Source: SXZD01 sp034680345 | Lineage (GTDB): Bacteria; Pseudomonadota; Gammaproteobacteria; Burkholderiales; Burkholderiaceae_B | Direction of reading: 5' to 3' | Length of the DNA stretch: 61,277 nt | Assembly (NCBI GenBank): GCA_034680345.1 | Contig: JAXISZ010000012.1 | Span: forward strand, 1 to 61,277 | Shown here: positions 34,227-42,731 of the stretch, piece after piece | Numbering within the stretch: the stretch's first letter is position 1 | How the letters are laid out: each line of letters begins with the position of its first letter | Notes under the pieces: model-generated | Database searches by the model: none | Seen by the model: the letters and a program-made list of their open reading frames with translations, nothing else | What the model was told of the DNA's origin: nothing | Position numbers and translations under genes: made by a program

Positions 34227-35737
34227 ATTGAACAGTTTAAAACCTGCCGCCATTGTAAAGCTTCTGCCAATGCGTTACGGCTGATGTCGTCATCCTCTGA
34301 TAAGTCTGCAATCGTTCTAGCCACTTTAAGGGCGCGGTGAGTTGATCGCGCAGACCAACCCATATCTTGTGCAACTTTTGCAAACCATTGTTGTGTGTTG
34401 TTATCTAAAATGCAATGCGCATCTATTAATTCAGGGTTTAGCTGGCCATTGAGCATATTTTGCCGATTTTTTTGAGTCAATTGCGCTTTGATGACTCGTT
34501 TTTTTACGATGTCAGAACTTTCTGTTGCCACATTTGAGAGTAAATCGGTATGCTGTACCGGCGCTACTTCCAAGCCAATGTCAATGCGGTCAAGTAGTGG
34601 ACCAGAGAGTTTGTTGCGATAACGTAAGATGACTGTATCGCTGCAGCGACAAGTGTATTTGGGGTGCCCCAACCAGCCGCATGGGCATGGATTGTGTGCC
34701 ACAATCCATTGAAATTTTGCAGGGTAACTCATTTGTACGCCTGCACGTGCAATATGAACCATGCCTGTTTCTAGGGGTTCGCGCAGCGCTTCCAAGCAGC
34801 GTCTGTCAAATTCTAGTGCTTCGTCAAGAAATAAAACACCGTGATGCGCCATACTAATACTGCCAGGTTGCGGTGGTTTGCCGCCACCAACTAGTGCTGC
34901 AGCAGAAGCACTGTGGTGTGGACTTTCAAAAGGGCGGCGACCGTAATCGAGTGGTAAACCCCTTAAACTTCTTAGGGCAGCGGTTTCTAGTGCTTCAGTT
35001 TCCGACAGGTTAGGCAGTAAACTTGGTAAGCGATTGGCAAGCATTGATTTACCACTACCAGGTGTGCCAACCATTAAGAGATGATGACCACCAGCTGCTG
35101 CAATTTCTAGGGCACGTTTTGCAAGGGCTTGACCTTTGACGTCTTTGAGGTCTGGATGCGTGTTTTCGTATTGAGTTAAATGCGCACGAATACGTTCTAG
35201 GGGGGTTCCATGCCCTACCAAGTGGGCGCATGCCTCTAATAAAGTGTTAGCACCGTAAACCCTTAGGCTGTCAACGCAGCCAGCCTGTTGGGCGTCATTT
35301 GCGCCGATCATGAGCATGCGTTGTTCGGTGGTATGTAAATTGTCTTTTTGTAAGCTTAGCGCGAGGGCAAAGGCCCCTGCGCTAGGTAAAATTTCACCAG
35401 AAAGTGATAATTCGCCAGAGAATTCCCATTCTTCAAGACGAATATTGGGCAATTGACCATTGGCTGCTGCAATACCTATGGCAATCGGTAAGTCAAAGCG
35501 CCCAGAGCCTTTGGGTAAGTCAGCTGGTGCTAAATTGACTGTAATGCGTCGGGTTGGAAATTCAAATCCAGAGTTAAGTAGGGCACAACGCACCCGTTCT
35601 CGGCTTTCTTTTACTTCAGCATCAGGTAGGCCAACAATTTGAAAGCTGGGTAAACCGTTAGATAGATGAATTTCAACGCGAACGGGCAAAGCTTGCAGAC
35701 CAATTAAGGCCCGCGACTGAACAAGACAAAATGACAT
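34160..35737 (-). CDS. comM: ComM/YifB-family Mg-chelatase-like AAA+ ATPase
   Basis: ComM is a hexameric helicase that drives branch migration during natural transformation. The N-terminal domain starts VQSRALIGLQALPVRVEIHL; LPSFQIVGLPDAEVKESRERV and NLAPADLPKGSGRFDLPIAI are diagnostic. The AAA+ core has Walker A GTPGSGKSMLANRLPSLLP, Walker B VLFLDEALEF and a cysteine-rich loop NPCPCGWLGHPKYTCRC. 525 residues. The C-terminal tail past the usual end (about 20 residues) is antisense to DUF3501. Along with dprA it suggests competence. Confidence 0.95.
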   Translation of the reverse strand: MSFCLVQSRALIGLQALPVRVEIHLSNGLPSFQIVGLPDAEVKESRERVRCALLNSGFEFPTRRITVNLAPADLPKGSGRFDLPIAIGIAAANGQLPNIRLEEWEFSGELSLSGEILPSAGAFALALSLQKDNLHTTEQRMLMIGANDAQQAGCVDSLRVYGANTLLEACAHLVGHGTPLERIRAHLTQYENTHPDLKDVKGQALAKRALEIAAAGGHHLLMVGTPGSGKSMLANRLPSLLPNLSETEALETAALRSLRGLPLDYGRRPFESPHHSASAAALVGGGKPPQPGSISMAHHGVLFLDEALEFDRRCLEALREPLETGMVHIARAGVQMSYPAKFQWIVAHNPCPCGWLGHPKYTCRCSDTVILRYRNKLSGPLLDRIDIGLEVAPVQHTDLLSNVATESSDIVKKRVIKAQLTQKNRQNMLNGQLNPELIDAHCILDNNTQQWFAKVAQDMGWSARSTHRALKVARTIADLSEDDDISRNALAEALQWRQVLNCSIQTKSSNNAPWVSNENAETTCA

Positions 35738-35820
35738 GTTAAAAGCCCAAGTGGCTTGGTGTGTTCATTGAAGTTTTGTATTGTGCAAAAATTTGGTTTG
35801 ATTTAAAAATTTTACGCCTT

Positions 35821-36093
35821 TTAGGTGGTGGTTTGTGAGGTAGAGGAATTATGATTGTTATGTTGGTTAGCTTCGAGCACTTGTACACGTTTCTCAAGCG
35901 CTTCAATTTTTTCACGGCTGCGCATTAGCACTTGTTGATGTATTTCAAACTCTTCTCGGCTGACTAATTCCCACTGTGCCATGGCTTGATGTAGGACGGA
36001 ATGTAAGACGTTGTGCTTATCCGAGCCAGTTAATTCTGAGAATGCTTGTGTAATTTGATTTTGCAAATTAGCGATAAAATTGTTGCGGTCCAT
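35821..36093 (-). CDS. ubiK: Ubiquinone biosynthesis accessory factor UbiK (BMFP/YqiC family)
   Basis: Ninety residues with an N-terminal amphipathic segment (NFIANLQNQITQAFSEL) and a C-terminal trimeric coiled coil (REEFEIHQQVLMRSREKIEALEKRVQVLE, given in part from about residue 47 to 76), ending in a polar Asn/His/Ser/Thr tail. This is the BMFP/YqiC family, now UbiK, which helps assemble the ubiquinone biosynthesis complex. It is a single gene 83 bases downstream of the comM start and 90 bases before the pilus operon end. Confidence 0.85.
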   Translation of the reverse strand: MDRNNFIANLQNQITQAFSELTGSDKHNVLHSVLHQAMAQWELVSREEFEIHQQVLMRSREKIEALEKRVQVLEANQHNNHNSSTSQTTT

Positions 36094-36182
36094 AGGTCCC
36101 TATTACAAAGAGTTTTGTTTCATCCTGAGAAGCATCGCAGATTCTATATTGAAGTGCAATGGTATTTGTAATCTGCTGTTTT

Positions 36183-36872
36183 TCATCGAATGATTAAAAC
36201 CGCGTTGCATAGCTCAGTCTGTTGTGGCTCATTCCAAAAAATTTGATTGTTATTGATCAGTGTACAATTTTCGGATGAGTTTTGTATTAACTGAAATTTA
36301 CCACTATTTGGGCGTCCGTCGTCGATTTTTCGATCAATCTCGGCCAATTGTCGGGTATTTAGCCGGTTTCCTGGGGTTAGTGCGGCAGCAAATGGTTCGC
36401 CCGAGAGAGGTTGAACATTGATTAAAAATTCCATTCGACCATTGAGCCCATGGCTTGGACAAGTGTTTTCTGGGCAGAGTCCAGCCGCGTAGGTTTGTCC
36501 GTCATAGCGACCAGATAATAAATTGCTTAGCCCCAGTTGTTGAAATGCGGATGCTGCCTCTGCAATAGAATCAATACGACCATTGCCATTGCCTGCACTT
36601 GTAGTATTGTTTCCAAAAAAAATAGCTGGATTGCCGATGTCTCCTGGTGGCCCCAAGTACCGAGTTTCAAAGTTTGCAAATGCTGATTCAATGGTTTGCA
36701 TTTGTGCAATCACTTGATTTAACTTGGCATTTAACAAAAGGTCTCGACCTTTGATGATCGCGCCTGTAATAACTGCAATAATTGCCAAAGCCAAACCCAA
36801 TTCAATTAATGAAAAACCATGCAATTGTTTTGGTGGTTGACGGTGAAAGAAAAGAGGTGTTTTTTTATTCAT
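36183..36872 (-). CDS. Type IV prepilin-like protein, last gene of pilus operon
   Basis: A 229-residue pilin-like protein with a class III signal: a polar leader ending in G, then FSLIELGLALAIIAVITGAI, with Glu at position 5 of the mature protein. The next block (AFANFETRYLGPPGDIGNP, then FFGNNTTSAGNGNGRID) matches a known prepilin subgroup with a YxxxPGD motif followed by an NGNG-type loop. A pair of cysteines (ENTCP and ENCTLI) sits in the C-terminal half. Cleaved by a prepilin peptidase not in this window. Preceded by a second prepilin 26 bases upstream. Confidence 0.85.
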   Translation of the reverse strand: MNKKTPLFFHRQPPKQLHGFSLIELGLALAIIAVITGAIIKGRDLLLNAKLNQVIAQMQTIESAFANFETRYLGPPGDIGNPAIFFGNNTTSAGNGNGRIDSIAEAASAFQQLGLSNLLSGRYDGQTYAAGLCPENTCPSHGLNGRMEFLINVQPLSGEPFAAALTPGNRLNTRQLAEIDRKIDDGRPNSGKFQLIQNSSENCTLINNNQIFWNEPQQTELCNAVLIIR

Positions 36873-36898
36873 GTTGAAGGTTCATTGGTGGTTAAAAA

Positions 36899-37636
36899 TC
36901 ATTCGTAAAGTCCTTTGATGCTGGCTCGAACATAAAGCCACATCAGTTTTTCATAGGTTATCCAGTTCAAGCGGTGTGCCATAGCTGGGTTGGCATCTGG
37001 AACAAAAGTTCTTGTGCCATCTGTTTGAGTTGTAAATTGTTCATTGGTATTGTTCAGCGCAACTACTGCTACAGCACTGATGGATAGGTGGCGCCCTTCA
37101 GGGCAAATAGAATTGTTGGTGCTTGGTGTTTGCTCACAAATTTGTAGCGCAGGCAGTGCACCTTGTGTAGCGCCAGAGCTTTCAGGGCCAACCAATACCA
37201 TACTGCTGAGTACATCCAGTGGTATTTGTTTAATGGCTGCACGGGTGGTTAGAACATGTGCTGCGGGTGCTCCTAAATTGCTTAGAGTGGCCACAGCGTA
37301 GTAGAGCATTTTTGGAGGTCGTTTCATGCCCAGGGATCGCCACGGTAAGTAACCGCGTTCTGTCGCACAAATGCCCATCAAATTGCTTAAATTTTCTTGC
37401 CCTTCGGTGTCTACGGCTGGGCAAGGTAAACGCACATGGCTAACTGCAAATGCCTCAATGGCTTCTAGGCTTTCTTGGATGTATTTTTTTTCATCGACAT
37501 AATGCTGTACTTCTCGCCATTGTGAAATAAGTGGGATTAAGGTTGCACTAATTAATCCCATGACACTTAAAGCCAGCCCAAGCTCAATCAAAGAAAAACC
37601 AGACTGATAACATTTTAAATACTGTCGGTATATCAT
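36899..37636 (-). CDS. Type IV prepilin-like protein
   Basis: A 245-residue protein with the same class III signal (QSG, then FSLIELGLALSVMGLISATL) as the next gene, suggesting duplication or a common minor-pilin role. The mature region has cysteines in RLPCPAVDT, LMGICATERG, QICEQ and NSICPEGRH. The CPAVDT...G...RGYLPWRSLG segment is typical of a class of minor pilins. ATGA overlap with the upstream Cys-rich gene. Confidence 0.85.
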   Translation of the reverse strand: MIYRQYLKCYQSGFSLIELGLALSVMGLISATLIPLISQWREVQHYVDEKKYIQESLEAIEAFAVSHVRLPCPAVDTEGQENLSNLMGICATERGYLPWRSLGMKRPPKMLYYAVATLSNLGAPAAHVLTTRAAIKQIPLDVLSSMVLVGPESSGATQGALPALQICEQTPSTNNSICPEGRHLSISAVAVVALNNTNEQFTTQTDGTRTFVPDANPAMAHRLNWITYEKLMWLYVRASIKGLYE

Positions 37637-38769
37637 TGCGTCTGATTCCAGATGCTGCGTGGTTTACCGTTGGTGATTTGTAATTGCAATTGGTTCAAAC
37701 GTTCTGGGGTGAGTGTTTTTGGCCAGTCGAACTGGCAGGCACAGGTGCTACCTACTTTTGCAGTTAATGGACAACTAAAAGAATTGATTGGCCGACAAGA
37801 TTTTCCTTCAACTGCGCGGGGGGCGTATATACTAACCGCCCAGCGGTTATCTAACCAGCTGTTGCCATTAAAATAGCAGGCTTGATTTTTACCGGCTTGA
37901 CATTGCGCGCCTTGGACACTGTTTCTGCATACACCCGCGTCGCTTGCGGAGACACATTGTCCATCTGAAGCCCATTGCGATGCTTCTGTGCATTGGCAGC
38001 GGCATCGGGTTTTTGTACAACTGCATTGACACCCGCTAACTAATGGTGAGAACTGCAATGGTAATCCATTCGGATTAAACTTTAAATGTAGAGTTTGTTT
38101 AAATGCCCAATCGCTGTTGACGGTTGTTTGTTGATTGCGAGCAGACAGGTTCAATTGTTCATTGAATGTTGATTTTAGTCGCTGTTCTATGTCGTTGCGG
38201 TGTTGTTGATAGCGGCGAGGTAATTTTAGGTTGTTATTTTCTGTGGCATCCCAGGCAATGGTTTGGTACGCTTTCTGGTTAGACCAGGCTAATACAATAT
38301 GGTCTAACAGTTGTTGGCCATTGCTTGCTAGAAGGGGTTTTTTTTGGGTTGGAGAGATTAACGCATTATCATTGCCTAAACTGAGATTGCTATCAACCGA
38401 TTGTTTAAGCCAATTTCCTTGTGTGGGGGTATAGCCCGGATGCAGTATTAATCCACCATTAAATACTTTTGTAATGTGCGCTGGTTGACCACTGTGCAAC
38501 GAATTTTCTGAGTCTTTGCAACTGTCAGCCAGTCCGTCGTTGTTGTCATCAGGACAGCTTATGTTTCCCAATTCATTGGGGTGGCTGTATCCTTTAATTA
38601 ATGATTGTGAAATCCAGTTTTCATGTGCTTGAGTCATTACTGATAGATCATTTTTAAGTGAGTTTTTTGGAGATAAACTGATGGCGTTTTGTACTAAAAT
38701 GATTAAAAAAGCAACCGCACTAAGCACATAAATTAGGGCCAGACCTTTTTGTTTTACGGGGTTTGCCAT
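37633..38769 (-). CDS. PilX-like minor pilus protein with a cysteine-rich domain
   Basis: Starts KQKGLALIYVLSAVAFLIIL, a PilX/GspK-like N-terminus without the usual Glu5 leader. Residues 70-90 hold CPDDNNDGLADSC, which resembles a calcium-binding DxNxDGxxD loop closed by two cysteines. Around residues 245-350 is a dense Cys cluster: CQCSCTKTRCRCQC, then further Cys up to SCPLTAKVGSTCACQ. So it is probably a disulfide-rich tip or minor pilin stabilised in the periplasm. 378 residues. I do not know a named family for the C-terminal domain. Overlaps the 163-aa gene upstream by 16 bases. Confidence 0.65.
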   Translation of the reverse strand: MANPVKQKGLALIYVLSAVAFLIILVQNAISLSPKNSLKNDLSVMTQAHENWISQSLIKGYSHPNELGNISCPDDNNDGLADSCKDSENSLHSGQPAHITKVFNGGLILHPGYTPTQGNWLKQSVDSNLSLGNDNALISPTQKKPLLASNGQQLLDHIVLAWSNQKAYQTIAWDATENNNLKLPRRYQQHRNDIEQRLKSTFNEQLNLSARNQQTTVNSDWAFKQTLHLKFNPNGLPLQFSPLVSGCQCSCTKTRCRCQCTEASQWASDGQCVSASDAGVCRNSVQGAQCQAGKNQACYFNGNSWLDNRWAVSIYAPRAVEGKSCRPINSFSCPLTAKVGSTCACQFDWPKTLTPERLNQLQLQITNGKPRSIWNQTQ

Positions 38770-39245
38770 AGTTGTTTTTCTATGTTGAATATGGCGCGTT
38801 TTCCAGCGCTGTTTTGATACCAGTTAAATTCAATCGGTGTGTCTTCTAGTGTTGTTTTGTTTTCGCTTGAGATTGCCTCTTTTTTTGTATTTAGCATTTC
38901 ATTGTTTTTAAAATCTAAATTGCGTAAGCACTGTAATAAATCTTGATTAAAATTATGGGCGTTTTCTTTGCTATTTTGATTGGTATTCTGATCTACATTT
39001 GTAATAGCAGTTTGAGATAAGAATAAGGTGCGATATTGCAATCCGTTAGGAAAAGTTTTTTTTAAACAAAACCCGATGACCAGTGCTATCGTTAAGCCAA
39101 TGAGTGACGAGTTAATTGTTTCTTGCCACAAAACCAAATTTAATTGCTTTAAATGTTTTTTTATTTGCGCAAATTCATTATGATTTAACGGGTGATACTT
39201 TTTTTTACCGATTAATTCATTAATTAATGCTGTAATTTTTTGCAT
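38754..39245 (-). CDS. Single-TM protein of pilus operon, PilO/PilN-position, unknown
   Basis: A 163-residue protein with a basic N-terminus, one TM (about residues 46-62, SSLIGLTIALVIGFCL) and a polar Asn/Lys/Thr-rich periplasmic part. In type IV pilus and MSHA operons the small bitopic proteins PilN/PilO (MshJ/MshI2-like) occupy this place, and topology fits, but I see no sequence motif that proves it. Overlaps both neighbours, so it is firmly within the operon. Confidence 0.5.
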   Translation of the reverse strand: MQKITALINELIGKKKYHPLNHNEFAQIKKHLKQLNLVLWQETINSSLIGLTIALVIGFCLKKTFPNGLQYRTLFLSQTAITNVDQNTNQNSKENAHNFNQDLLQCLRNLDFKNNEMLNTKKEAISSENKTTLEDTPIEFNWYQNSAGKRAIFNIEKQLWQTP

Positions 39246-39956
39246 AGTTGCAATGCCTCGTCATGCCATTGATTTGAAAAATGATGAGTGTTGATTAATT
39301 TTGAATTAATAATTTCAAATTCTTTATTTGGTTGCATGCAAAACAAAAATAAAAATACAATTGTGTTGGTTGTAATTTGCCGAACATTTATTTTTTTAAT
39401 GGAACTACAATCTATCAGCGTTTTATTTCCAGGTTTGATAAATATTGCAGGATTAAAATATGTTTGTTCATTGTGGCTGCTTCTAACTGCCAGCCATACA
39501 TCGCAACCCAATTTTTTTAGCGCCTGATAGGCCGCTAGCTCATCATTTTGAATAGGAATATAAGTTTTTTGCATTGTTTCTTTGGCTGCGTTATTTCTAT
39601 TAAGTTCGTTAATTAATAGATGCGCTTTTTTTTGTAACATAAGGTTTTTGTTTGTTTTGTTTGCTACATTTGTGGTGTTTTCTGTGACAGAAAAAATAAA
39701 TACGAATTCAGGAAATTTCGCATATTGCCATTTGCTTTTAAGACGTTTTAGAGATGCGTTGTCGGTTTTAATAAACCAAGGTTCTGCACTTTCAGACCAG
39801 TAATTGTTTTTGTATTCGTGTGCTTGAACTTTTAATGCTGGGCCTTCAGCGCAGTCGTATTCAATAATCCAGATTAAACTTTGCATATCAAACAATAGAA
39901 TGTTGGTTGTGTATTTAAAGAAATTAAAAACCACCGCCGGTGCTGAGTTGTTCATA
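39224..39956 (-). CDS. Unknown pilus-operon protein, possible PilM/MshI counterpart
   Basis: About 243 residues from the ATG at 39956; an inner ATG at 39886 would avoid overlap with the platform gene. The N-terminal part (SLIWIIEYDCAEGPALKVQ) is soluble, and one hydrophobic segment lies near the C-terminus (about residues 205-222, NTIVFLFLFCM). Soluble domain plus late TM followed by a bitopic partner recalls GspL or PilM-PilN arrangements, but no actin-like motif is visible. Very rich in Asn, Lys and Thr. Function not recognised. Confidence 0.45.
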
Positions 39957-40940
39957 AAGCGGAGCGATATACTGTAGGTAAGTTCCCAGTAATCCAAGTG
40001 TTGCCGTTCCTAAAAAAACACTAGGCCAAATTTTTAAAAGTTTTTCTTGGCGGTTTTCATGGCGCAATACAAGGACTTGGGAGGCTTGTTCAAAAAAACC
40101 AGTCAGATCTGCGTGTACTTCCGCCAAATGCGCAGACCTGTGCATAATTTTCGGCCAATGGCTTGATTTAATCGCTTGTCCTAACGGTTCACCTTGCCGT
40201 AAGCGTTCTTCAAGCAAATAAAAAGATTGTCCCAATGCCACCTGATTGTTCCAAATGGCAGGTAATATTTCGCGAAGTTTTAAAAGCGCTTGGGGTAAAG
40301 AAATGCTATTGCTACAGGCAATGCTCAACCATTTGCAGGCGTTTGCCCAAGCCGGTTCGTTGTCGTTTCCAGGCTCTTGGCGATTTAGGTAATATCTGTT
40401 GATATATTGAGTTAAAAAAATCAGCAATGGTAGCGTGATAAAAATGTAAATTTTTACGCTGTTTTTTTCTGTGGATGAATTCAGTTCTAATCCAATAAAA
40501 AATGATAAAAAAATGCTCAATATAAAAACGGTAATTGGGTAAGATAGTGCTTTTGACCATTTTTGAATCAGCATTTTTCGCTGTTCCAAGGTTTTTAGAT
40601 AGTACTCAAGACAGATGATCAGTTGATTGCTTAATAATCCTGCTTTAACCCAATCTATGAAGTCGATTGGCCAGTTCAATGGGCATTGTCTTAAAATGTC
40701 GTCCCATGCAGTGCCTGTGCGTAATTGATGGGCTTGTTCAAGTAGTGAGGTTTGTAGTTTATTGGATTGTTCTAATTCGGCCATTAGCGTTAATGCTTCT
40801 GGAAGTGCAACCCCATTTTTTAATAATTTAAGTAAAGTATTTAAAAAATGACTTGTTTTTTGACGGTTTTGTTTTTCACCAGACCCGTTGAATAAGCCAT
40901 TTTGATTCGATTTTGGCTGAAGACGTAAAGGGTATTTCAT
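39924..40940 (-). CDS. Type II secretion/type IV pilus inner-membrane platform protein (GspF/PilC/MshG-like)
   Basis: Platform protein that couples the ATPase to pilin extraction. A first T2SSF domain (about residues 28-140, FLNTLLKLLKNGVALPEALTLM) is followed by TM segments near 135-155 and 165-180, a second domain (ACSNSISLPQALLKL...FYLLEERLRQGEPLGQAI) and a C-terminal TM (about 305-325) ending in EQLSTGGGF. 338 residues, somewhat shorter than the usual 400. Lies 13 bases after the ATPase gene. Confidence 0.88.
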   Translation of the reverse strand: MKYPLRLQPKSNQNGLFNGSGEKQNRQKTSHFLNTLLKLLKNGVALPEALTLMAELEQSNKLQTSLLEQAHQLRTGTAWDDILRQCPLNWPIDFIDWVKAGLLSNQLIICLEYYLKTLEQRKMLIQKWSKALSYPITVFILSIFLSFFIGLELNSSTEKNSVKIYIFITLPLLIFLTQYINRYYLNRQEPGNDNEPAWANACKWLSIACSNSISLPQALLKLREILPAIWNNQVALGQSFYLLEERLRQGEPLGQAIKSSHWPKIMHRSAHLAEVHADLTGFFEQASQVLVLRHENRQEKLLKIWPSVFLGTATLGLLGTYLQYIAPLYEQLSTGGGF

Positions 40941-40953
40941 AGGCTTGATATAT

Positions 40954-42015
40954 TCAGGATTCCCATAACCAGTTTGGAATGTCGTTGGCGTTTAACCAAC
41001 CGTTTTTGCACGCTTCTTTTGCTGTGTCCAGAAAGCGCCAGGCCGGTGTTTTGACCAAGCTTTTTTCTATATCGCGTAATGTTTCCCAACTTTGTCTTTC
41101 TAAACGATCGTAGCGTTTTGGGTTGAAAATTTGCATAATTGGTATGCGTTGTTGACTTTCATTTTTTGAATCACTTATTGGGTGATGAGATATTAAGCGT
41201 TGACAAATAAGTCCGCGTAAATGGGGTAATAAACTTGGTAAAGTAACCCCTAGGGTATTTAGCCGACCAATAGCACTGGTAATGTCAGCGGCATGAATCG
41301 AGGCTAGAATGCGGTGCCCTGTCATTGCTGCTTCAATAGCAAGTTCTGCCGTTTCTCGATCACGAATTTCTCCAACTAGCACAATATCAGGGTCTTGTCT
41401 TAGCAAAGAGCGCAACCCCAGAGAAAAATTCATTTTTGGCAGTATTGATAAATCAGTTTGAATGGCCCCAGGCAAAATAATTTCCACTGGATCTTCAAGT
41501 GTCATGGTATTGTGGTTAGCCGGATTAAGGGTGTGCATTAATGCATGTAAAGTTGTTGTTTTTCCTGCTCCTGTAGGGCCTGCCACTAAAATAATGCCTT
41601 CTTGACCTGATAAACATTCCATTAGACGAGACGCCGTTTCTGTGCCAACATTTAACGATTCAATCGTGCGTAAATGATTTTGTCCGTATAGTCGAATAAC
41701 TAAATTCTCACCATTTAGGCAAGGGTGTGTAGCAACCCGAACTTCACGGTGGTAAGGTAATTGAGCCGCTAAGCGCCCGTCTTGCGATAAACGTGTTTCA
41801 GCAATATTTAAGTTGGCCTGTGCTTTAATGCGTTGAACTAAACTGCGTCCGTTAGTATGGTTTAAGCTCTGAACAGTTTGCATAACACCATGCTGGCGAA
41901 TACGTAATGTGCATTCGGTTGGATTCGGTGAGATATGAATATCTGAAATTTTTGCGTCTTGTGCCTTGCCAATCATGACGGGTAGGCGCAGTAGGTCTTC
42001 ATCTGTCCAGAGCAT
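40954..42015 (-). CDS. Secretion/pilus assembly ATPase (GspE/PilB/MshE-like, short form)
   Basis: Hexameric motor for pilin polymerisation. Walker A GPTGAGKTTTLHALM, Asp box (TMTLEDPVE), Walker B IVLVGEIRDRETAELAI and the His box MTGHRILASIHAADI are all intact. The protein starts directly at the N2-like domain (AQDAKISDIHISP) and lacks both the N1 domain and the C4 zinc motif of GspE/PilB, giving 353 residues, close to PilT size. The sequence order is still GspE-like. It overlaps the TPR gene by one base. Confidence 0.92.
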   Translation of the reverse strand: MLWTDEDLLRLPVMIGKAQDAKISDIHISPNPTECTLRIRQHGVMQTVQSLNHTNGRSLVQRIKAQANLNIAETRLSQDGRLAAQLPYHREVRVATHPCLNGENLVIRLYGQNHLRTIESLNVGTETASRLMECLSGQEGIILVAGPTGAGKTTTLHALMHTLNPANHNTMTLEDPVEIILPGAIQTDLSILPKMNFSLGLRSLLRQDPDIVLVGEIRDRETAELAIEAAMTGHRILASIHAADITSAIGRLNTLGVTLPSLLPHLRGLICQRLISHHPISDSKNESQQRIPIMQIFNPKRYDRLERQSWETLRDIEKSLVKTPAWRFLDTAKEACKNGWLNANDIPNWLWES

Positions 42016-42731
42016 TAAGGTGCTCCTTCTGTTAAAAATTCGAAGGGTTGTTTCTCAATTGTTTCGGTTGTTCTGGATATGGTTGTGATTTTTGGTGTAG
42101 TTTTTGATGTAATGACCGTTTGGTTGATTTCTGAAATGACCAATTGCAAATTTTTTATATAATTTGAATTGATTAAACAATTTTTGGTTTCACATAAACG
42201 CTCAATCTGTTCTATTCGTTGAGCGGCACTGTCGTAAAGTCCCAGTTTTAAATCGCTGACTGCTAGGTTTAGCCAAATTTCTGGCCATTGTGTGTGTCGA
42301 GTTAATAAATTTTCCCAGAGGGAACGTGCCTCCGTTATCCAGCCGTTTTGAGCTAGGGTAAAGGCGGCTACCATCATGTGGTGATCGCGCAATGGTCCAG
42401 GTATATTGTTGAGGTCGTTGTTGTTTTGCTCAAGGGAAATAAGAAGAGTGGCTGCTTCAACGGGCCCTACACCCTGTTGTTGCCAGCGTTTAATTTCAAT
42501 AATCCAAGGGTGCTTTTCGCAGGGGTGCGAGTTTTCAAGCAATAGGTTAAGTTTGGTTGTGTGGTTTGATTGGTAAGTGGCCAGCAATTCTGCTTGGCAA
42601 TCTGTTTTAGAAGGTGCACCTTTGGTTTTGTTTTTTCTATTTTCAGCCAAACTAGGGCTGGCTAAACAAAGGTGTATGGCCGTTAGTGCCATCAGCCATA
42701 AAATTTTCGGTTGAGCTTGAAAGCGTTTCAT
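42015..42731 (-). CDS. Exported TPR-like protein (MshN position)
   Basis: Signal peptide (KILWLMALTAIHLCLASPSLAEN) and a helical-repeat region: TLAQNGWITEARSLWENLL and EIWLNLAVSDLKLGLYDSAAQRIEQIE are TPR-type helices. A Thr-rich tail follows. In MSHA pilus operons MshN, a TPR protein, stands near the secretin and ATPase. 238 residues. Overlaps the secretin stop by a single base. Role probably pilus assembly support. Confidence 0.6.
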   Translation of the reverse strand: MKRFQAQPKILWLMALTAIHLCLASPSLAENRKNKTKGAPSKTDCQAELLATYQSNHTTKLNLLLENSHPCEKHPWIIEIKRWQQQGVGPVEAATLLISLEQNNNDLNNIPGPLRDHHMMVAAFTLAQNGWITEARSLWENLLTRHTQWPEIWLNLAVSDLKLGLYDSAAQRIEQIERLCETKNCLINSNYIKNLQLVISEINQTVITSKTTPKITTISRTTETIEKQPFEFLTEGAP

